A stretch of DNA of 64,000 bases from Flavobacterium tistrianum (GTDB lineage Bacteria > Bacteroidota > Bacteroidia > Flavobacteriales > Flavobacteriaceae). Position numbers and translations under genes: made by a program. The stretch is from positions 372,001 to 436,000 of the forward strand of contig NZ_QJRH01000072.1 of assembly GCF_003254545.1 (NCBI RefSeq), read 5' to 3'. The notes under the pieces were generated by a model. It worked only from the letters and a program-made list of their open reading frames with translations, made no database searches and had not been told where the DNA came from. Positions 59,698-64,000 of the stretch are shown here, one piece after another (position 1 is the stretch's first letter; every line of letters starts with the position of its first letter).

Positions 59698-62544
59698 TTA
59701 CTTTTTAATAAGTGTTTGGTTAATTGATCCGTCTACAGTAGAAATTTTTGCTAGATAAGTTCCAGGAATTAAACTGCTCGTATCAATGCTTTCAGAACTT
59801 CCAGAGTTAATTACTAAGTTTCCAGAGATATTATAAATACGTACATTTTGTACTTTTTTCTCAGGGTCTGCTAAGTATAAAGTGCTTGAAAATGGATTCG
59901 GATATAGAACTATTTTCGCTGGCTCTGCAGTTGTTGCTGAATCAGTGACAGCGGCCATTTTTAAAGTCGTTCCACTGTAAACTGTACTGATATAAAATAA
60001 ATTAGCAACAGATCCTTTAGTTATAGTATGAGAGCCCGCAGCAATTGAAGCCGTTACAATACCTCCAGACGCTGTGTATGAAACGTTGTCTACTTTAATA
60101 GTTCCCGTAAAGTTTGAATCGAAAACTAATGTTAACGTAGACGCACTTGTTGTTGTATAAGTTATGGATGTGCTTGTTTCGATTTTTAAACGCTCAGTCA
60201 ATGTTAGTCCGTTGTAGGTTACAGACCCAGGAGTTGAATTCATGTTTCCTGTAATAGAATAGAATGTACTTGTTTTACCAGAAGTTGTGAAATTATGTAA
60301 TTCAGATCCTCCGCCTGAACCTGTAGTAACTGTTATTGTTCCTGATGCCGTTACAGGAGTTCCTGCAGTGCCAGATGTTGTTACAGAGTAAGGTACATTT
60401 GCTGTTGGAGTTCCAGTAATTGTTATTGTTTTCGCAGTTGTATTTTTTACAAAAGACAATCCAGAAGCAGGTAAGCCAGTTACAGATGCATCTGTTGCGT
60501 TTCCGCCCCAAGTAAAGACGATTGAAGCAATAGCAGTTCCAGATGAAACCGTTTGGCTATTATTGCCACTAGAAGTTAAAGTTTGGCTTCCAGCAGCGGT
60601 AACTGTTACAGTTCCTGAACCAGTGGCTGGGGAACCACTAGTTCCAGAAGTTGCAATTGAGTACGAAACTGTTGCTGTAGGCGTACCCGAAATAGTTATA
60701 GTTTTAGCTGTTGCATTTTTTACAAAAGATAATCCAGAAGCTGGTAATCCTGTTACAGTCGCATCAGTTGCATCTCCTCCCCATGTAAATACAATTGAAG
60801 AAATTGCAGTACCGCTCGTAACAGTTTGGTTGTTGTTTGAAGCAGAAGTTAAAGTTAAAGTTTGTGTTCCAGCAGGTGGATTCCCTTCTCCTTGCACAGA
60901 AACTAATGTTCCAGTATAATTTGTAAGAGCTGTTTTTAATGCTGTAATAACTAAAGAAGAAGTATCATCTGTAGCATTGTTAAATGTCCATTTTAAATCT
61001 CCTCCAGAAACACGTCCTGCATATTGAGTCGTTTTTGTTTTTGCCGCGGCAGGAGTATCGATAGTTAAATTTTTTACATATAAATTAGCGTCAGTATCAA
61101 AGTTGTTGTACGTGTTAGCACCCGATTTAGATTTTACCGTACTGCTTACCACTTCGCCTCTTGTTGAAGCTACATAAGCATCAAAATCAGTTGTAGAGCT
61201 TATTTTTCCCGAGATATTGTACAACGGATTTGGATCATTGTAAGCTACAAAACGCATATTATTTGTTCCGTTTGAAGCATCAAAAGTATTGTTATAAGCT
61301 TTAATGCTTCCTCCGGCTTCTCCAGAAAAAGTTCCCATTGTCCCAGCATTATTCACCTGATTAGCTTCGTCCCAAATGTCAGAACCTTGAAGAGAAGTTA
61401 ACATTGGGTGTTTACTGTTTCTAAAATAGTTTCCTTCAACAAAAAGTGAAGATCCCATAGTTGATCCTGCACCATATTTACAAACTCCGTCATAATAGTT
61501 GTTGTAAATATGTGCCGAGTAATATCGTACACGAGGATGACGAGAATCTGAATGGTCGAACCAGTTGTGGTGATATGTTACATATAAACCGGCGGTTGTT
61601 CCTTCGCTTAGACCTAAAAGACTTGCTTTTCCATTGTCCCAAAAGTGGTTATAAGACATGGTAATGTAAGTCGAAGTTTTATTGTCTAATGCTCCATCGC
61701 CTTTTATTTGGTCAGCATCGCTTCCTGCATTTCCGTAGAATAAATCACAGTTGTGAACCCAAACGTGATCATTGTCTTGTTGCATTCCCACGTTGTCGCC
61801 TGCAGTACTGTCGCAGTTCATAAATCCAAGATTGCTTACTTCTATGTTTGAAGCCGATTTTAATCGAACTCCCCATCCGTTTGCTACAGCATCGTCTCCA
61901 ATACCTTCAATGGTAACGTAACTTGAAGCATTATTTGCGTTTTCAATAACAACGTCACCACCTTCCATTACAGTCATGTCAGTAATATTTCCGATTAGAC
62001 GGATAATAAACGGACGAGTGTCTTTTCCTTTTTTAATGGCATAAAGAATATTTTGTAAACCAATGCATGGATTCGCACTTGCTCCAGTAATATTCATCGA
62101 AATTGTATTTTTGGTATTTTGAGTGATGTAAAGAATTACGGCATTATCTTTAGGTGTTCCATCTGCCTTGTATCCTCCAGGAACGCGGCCACCTTCAAAG
62201 GCAAATCCGTTTCTGTCATGTGCGACTACCGTTAAACTGCTTGTTGTAGTTCCAGTTCCTTCAGTACCGTTTATAACGGGTTTTACTTTTACAGTGTAAG
62301 TTCCGGCTTTAAGTCCTGGAATATCAGCACGAAAGTAAGAACCATAACTTCGGATAAGCTGGTCGTCAATTTTTTTGTCTGTAAGTCCATTTCCAGTGTA
62401 GTAAACATTGTAGGTTTGGGCACCACTGACTGGTTGCCATTTTACAAAAGCAGATTCTAGCCAGCCCGAAGCTTCATTAATAGTTTGGGCCCATAATTGG
62501 ACTGTCATAAGAAATACAGCCACGAAAAGTAGGTTTTTTTTCAT
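59698..62544 (-). CDS. T9SS-secreted pectate lyase (PL1-type) with Ig-like repeats
   Basis: A 948-residue extracellular enzyme. Signal peptide ends WAQ (20). An FN3-like domain is at about 22-110. The PL1 right-handed beta-helix spans about 125-500, with IEGIGDDAVANGWGVRLKSASNIEVSNLGF, DQIKGDGALD (calcium-site Asp), MSYNHFWDNG and HHNWFDHSDSRHPRVRY (the Arg-Pro-Arg catalytic region). Two near-identical Ig-like repeats (period about 94 residues) follow, then a small beta domain and a T9SS sorting domain (IVLYPNPFSSTLYLADPE ... NQTLIKK). It is a stand-alone gene with a LacI-type operator at its promoter. Confidence 0.92.
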   Translation of the reverse strand: MKKNLLFVAVFLMTVQLWAQTINEASGWLESAFVKWQPVSGAQTYNVYYTGNGLTDKKIDDQLIRSYGSYFRADIPGLKAGTYTVKVKPVINGTEGTGTTTSSLTVVAHDRNGFAFEGGRVPGGYKADGTPKDNAVILYITQNTKNTISMNITGASANPCIGLQNILYAIKKGKDTRPFIIRLIGNITDMTVMEGGDVVIENANNASSYVTIEGIGDDAVANGWGVRLKSASNIEVSNLGFMNCDSTAGDNVGMQQDNDHVWVHNCDLFYGNAGSDADQIKGDGALDNKTSTYITMSYNHFWDNGKASLLGLSEGTTAGLYVTYHHNWFDHSDSRHPRVRYYSAHIYNNYYDGVCKYGAGSTMGSSLFVEGNYFRNSKHPMLTSLQGSDIWDEANQVNNAGTMGTFSGEAGGSIKAYNNTFDASNGTNNMRFVAYNDPNPLYNISGKISSTTDFDAYVASTRGEVVSSTVKSKSGANTYNNFDTDANLYVKNLTIDTPAAAKTKTTQYAGRVSGGDLKWTFNNATDDTSSLVITALKTALTNYTGTLVSVQGEGNPPAGTQTLTLTSASNNNQTVTSGTAISSIVFTWGGDATDATVTGLPASGLSFVKNATAKTITISGTPTATVSYSIATSGTSGSPATGSGTVTVTAAGSQTLTSSGNNSQTVSSGTAIASIVFTWGGNATDASVTGLPASGLSFVKNTTAKTITITGTPTANVPYSVTTSGTAGTPVTASGTITVTTGSGGGSELHNFTTSGKTSTFYSITGNMNSTPGSVTYNGLTLTERLKIETSTSITYTTTSASTLTLVFDSNFTGTIKVDNVSYTASGGIVTASIAAGSHTITKGSVANLFYISTVYSGTTLKMAAVTDSATTAEPAKIVLYPNPFSSTLYLADPEKKVQNVRIYNISGNLVINSGSSESIDTSSLIPGTYLAKISTVDGSINQTLIKK
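60305..60868 (-). repeat. Two near-identical Ig-like repeats in the pectate lyase
   Basis: Two units of about 94 residues (period about 282 bp) share IVFTWGG.ATDA.VTGLPASGLSFVKN.TAKTITI.GTPTA almost unchanged. This is probably a recent duplication. It creates long spurious ORFs on the other strand. Confidence 0.8.
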
Positions 62545-62611
62545 AAGGTTTGTTTAAGATAGTTAATAAAATAAGTAAGTGGTTTTTACTTACGATTCCA
62601 AGTGGTTTTAT

Positions 62612-62633
62612 TGTAATCGATTACACAAAATTA
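62612..62633 (-). promoter_or_regulatory. LacI-type operator abutting the pectate lyase promoter
   Basis: TGTAATCGATTACA (62612-62625) is a perfect 14-bp palindrome with the central CG typical of LacI-family operators. On the - strand it directly follows TAATTTTG (62626-62633), an exact TAnnTTTG box, so a bound repressor would cover the transcription start. Confidence 0.7.
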
Positions 62634-62711
62634 TATATTAATTTTTAATACGATAATTTTTTTACAAAAAAAGAGAGGATACGTAAAAAATTTTGCTTTT
62701 AAAATATTAAA

Positions 62712-62729
62712 AATGTAATTAATTACATT
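62712..62729. promoter_or_regulatory. Second palindrome upstream of the pectate lyase gene
   Basis: AATGTAATTAATTACATT is a perfect 18-bp palindrome containing TGTAAT-TA-ATTACA, the same half-sites as the operator at 62612. The centres are 102 bp apart. It may be an auxiliary site for a looping repressor. The rest of the gap 62545-63015 is AT-rich with isolated ATTACA half-sites near 62842 and 62851. Confidence 0.5.
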
Positions 62730-62960
62730 GATTGTAATTTATTGCATATTTCATATTGAGTACGGAAAGCCGTATTTTTCTCGCTTTTTTAAATTTTAAA
62801 GATTAAACAAAAAGAAGAAAAAGAAGTTGCTATTTTTTTTTATTACATAAATTACATTTTAAAATTTAGTAGGAAATAGATTCTTTTTGTGTTTTAGCTA
62901 TTCCCAGAAGATTTAATTAGAATATTGAATTGATATTCAAAATTTAATCGATAGCAATAA

Positions 62961-62993
62961 AAAAAGCCCTTTTGATTTTACTCAAAAGGGCTT
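62961..62993 (-). terminator. Terminator of the BI-1/YccA gene
   Basis: AAGCCCTTTTGA pairs with TCAAAAGGGCTT (62982-62993). On the - strand it is followed by a T run of 7. Confidence 0.8.
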
Positions 62994-63015
62994 CTAATTT
63001 TATAATTAGGACAAA

Positions 63016-63786
63016 CTAGTCTCTGCTTGCAAATTTAGATAGAAGTCTTAAGAATTCGATGTATAACCATACCAATGTGATCATTAACCCCATTGCTCCA
63101 TACCATTCCATAAATTTTGGCATTTTTTCTCTTGCGCCTTTTTCAATTAAATCAAAATCTAAGAAAAGGTTAAGAGCTGCTACAATGATTACAAAAACAC
63201 TAATACCAATACTCATCATAGAATTTCCATAATGAACAGGCGTCCAGCTTGTAAACAATGATACAATCCAAGAAATTAAATAATAAGTCGCAATTGCCAA
63301 GGTTGCAGCAACAACAACAGATTTGAATTGTTCTGTAACTTTAACAATTCTAAATTTATATAGACCAAGACAAACCAAGAAAGTAACCAAAGTTGCTCCA
63401 ACGGCGTTGATTACAATTCCCGGAAATTTCAATTCAAATATTGCAGAAATACCTCCTATGAACAATCCTTCAAATAAAGCATATCCTGGTGCTAGGTAAG
63501 GAGAGGCCTGTGGTTTAAATGAAGAAACTAATACAAGGATAAAACCAATAATTGCACCTCCAATTGTAGGCAGCATAGGGTTTATTCCGTTAAAAGTCAT
63601 CCACCATGTCACCATAGCTGCACCACATAAAATAAGAAATAAGATTGCTGTTTTGTTGATGGTTCCAGATACCGTCATCTCTTGATTGTAATCAATGATC
63701 TGAGCTTGGTGTACTTCTGTTCTTGGTTCAGCATTTGATGAAAAACGCTTACTATTTAAAAATGGATTTTTTGAATTAAAGTTCAT
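63016..63786 (-). CDS. Bax inhibitor-1/YccA family membrane protein
   Basis: A 256-residue inner-membrane protein with about seven transmembrane segments after a 45-residue cytoplasmic N-terminus. It belongs to the BI-1/YccA superfamily (AILFLILCGAAMVTWWM, GYALFEGLFIGGISAIFE, FDLIEKGAREKMPKFMEWYGAMGLMITLVWLYIEFLRLLS). The conserved C-terminal acidic/Glu residues of the family are present. Its molecular role in bacteria is not settled; links to FtsH control and ion leak are known for relatives. An ATG at 63798 is possible, but it would leave almost no leader. Confidence 0.88.
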   Translation of the reverse strand: MNFNSKNPFLNSKRFSSNAEPRTEVHQAQIIDYNQEMTVSGTINKTAILFLILCGAAMVTWWMTFNGINPMLPTIGGAIIGFILVLVSSFKPQASPYLAPGYALFEGLFIGGISAIFELKFPGIVINAVGATLVTFLVCLGLYKFRIVKVTEQFKSVVVAATLAIATYYLISWIVSLFTSWTPVHYGNSMMSIGISVFVIIVAALNLFLDFDLIEKGAREKMPKFMEWYGAMGLMITLVWLYIEFLRLLSKFASRD

Positions 63787-63809
63787 ATTGTAATACATTT
63801 AATTGAACT

Positions 63810-63838
63810 CAAATATATGGAGATTTTTTGAAGTGCAA
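63810..63838 (-). promoter_or_regulatory. Promoter of the BI-1/YccA gene
   Basis: On the - strand TTG (63836-63838), an 18-nt spacer and TATATTTG (63810-63817). This is a textbook Bacteroidota promoter, 23 nt upstream of the ATG at 63786. Confidence 0.65.
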
Positions 63839-63893
63839 TTATTGGAAAGAATTTTTTAACATGAATTTCTCTTCTTATTTAAAGCATAAAAAA

Positions 63894-63920
63894 AATCCAC
63901 TAAAATTAATTTAATGGATT
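63894..63920 (-). terminator. Terminator of the gene entering from the right edge
   Basis: AATCCACTAAA / TTTAATGGATT around an ATTAA loop (one G-U on the - strand), followed on the - strand by a T run of about 8. It lies downstream of the partial gene at 63949. Confidence 0.65.
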
Positions 63921-63948
63921 CTCGAATATTTTGAATGAAGAGGCTATC

Positions 63949-64000
63949 TTATTTCAATAAGTCTAAAACTAATGATGGAAATAAACCTAACGCAATGTTT
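63949..64000 (-). CDS. C-terminal end of a gene cut by the window edge
   Basis: The last 16 codons of a - strand frame read NIALGLFPSLVLDLLK and a TAA stop, followed at a normal distance by a terminator. The hydrophobic, Pro-containing end would fit a polytopic membrane protein; the C-terminus of a NuoN-type NADH dehydrogenase subunit is one possibility, but 16 residues cannot prove it. Confidence 0.45.
   Translation of the reverse strand, partial: NIALGLFPSLVLDLLK

Noticed and set aside
60563..60919. 118-codon + strand ORF opposite the pectate lyase
   Set aside because: Val/Pro/Ala-rich product that mirrors the Ig-like repeats; a by-product of their codon use, with no start context or homology I recognise.
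1..64000. rRNA, tRNA, tmRNA or CRISPR loci
   Set aside because: Scanned by eye on both strands; no cloverleaf with CCA-type ends, no rRNA-like conserved GC-rich blocks and no regular repeat-spacer arrays were seen. A covariance-model search (for example tRNAscan or Rfam) would settle it.

Overview
The window looks like a chromosome segment of a Flavobacterium-type Bacteroidota. It is AT-rich. At least fifteen genes have a TAnnTTTG -7 box, the Bacteroidota sigma-A signature, upstream. Two large enzymes end in type IX secretion (T9SS) sorting domains. There is a SusC/SusD polysaccharide-utilization locus, and many families typical of this phylum are present (DUF2480, DUF3078, DUF5689, GH97, FecR/ECF pairs). 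I see no rRNA, tRNA, CRISPR array, insertion sequence or integrase.

Layout. Positions 1-8243 (mostly + strand) hold an MFS transporter, a TonB-dependent receptor with a DUF5689 surface lipoprotein, a secreted protein of unknown function and the GTPase HflX. Positions 8294-18340 (mostly - strand) hold the SUF iron-sulfur assembly genes in two blocks: sufA-sufB-sufC-sufD, then sufS-lipoprotein-sufE-DUF59 (SufT-like)-DUF2480. A + strand serine hydrolase lies between the blocks. Positions 18673-29774 carry housekeeping and exported proteins: a coiled-coil membrane protein, a lactonase-like metallo-hydrolase, a subtilisin-like protease, an M1 aminopeptidase, a Crp/Fnr regulator with a PRISE-like reductase, a DUF418 membrane protein, a short-chain L-threonine dehydrogenase and a lipoprotein overlapping mfd. 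After mfd (29767-33132) comes a two-gene - strand unit, 33327-36312: a SMEK-type predicted nuclease and a TPR protein.

Positions 36478-51658 are a starch/alpha-glucan locus in - orientation. Its transcription order is ECF sigma factor, FecR anti-sigma, SusC (with an N-terminal STN signalling domain), SusD, SusE-like lipoprotein, surface GH13 amylase, GH97 alpha-glucosidase and a T9SS-secreted multidomain amylase. The logic would be: glucan binding at SusC signals through FecR to the sigma factor, which raises expression of the binding, cutting and uptake proteins.

Positions 52044-64000 hold an ACT-domain protein, YraN, an S66 carboxypeptidase, an EEP-family nuclease/phosphatase, 3-hydroxyanthranilate dioxygenase, a convergent HTH/ParE-like toxin-antitoxin candidate, a class II cAMP phosphodiesterase-like enzyme, an ALDH7-type dehydrogenase, a T9SS-secreted pectate lyase with a LacI-type operator on its promoter, a BI-1/YccA membrane protein and the end of one more gene.

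The most interesting item is the SMEK + TPR pair. The C-terminus of the predicted nuclease and the N-terminus of the TPR protein share a gap-free module of about 52 residues (about 38% identical). This suggests that the two proteins recognise each other, or a common partner, through a duplicated adaptor in an uncharacterised conflict (defence) system. Other notable signals are 7-nt tandem repeats in several spacers of the suf region, several long REP-like palindromes, and a 14/14 dyad spanning the promoter and start codon of the HTH gene.
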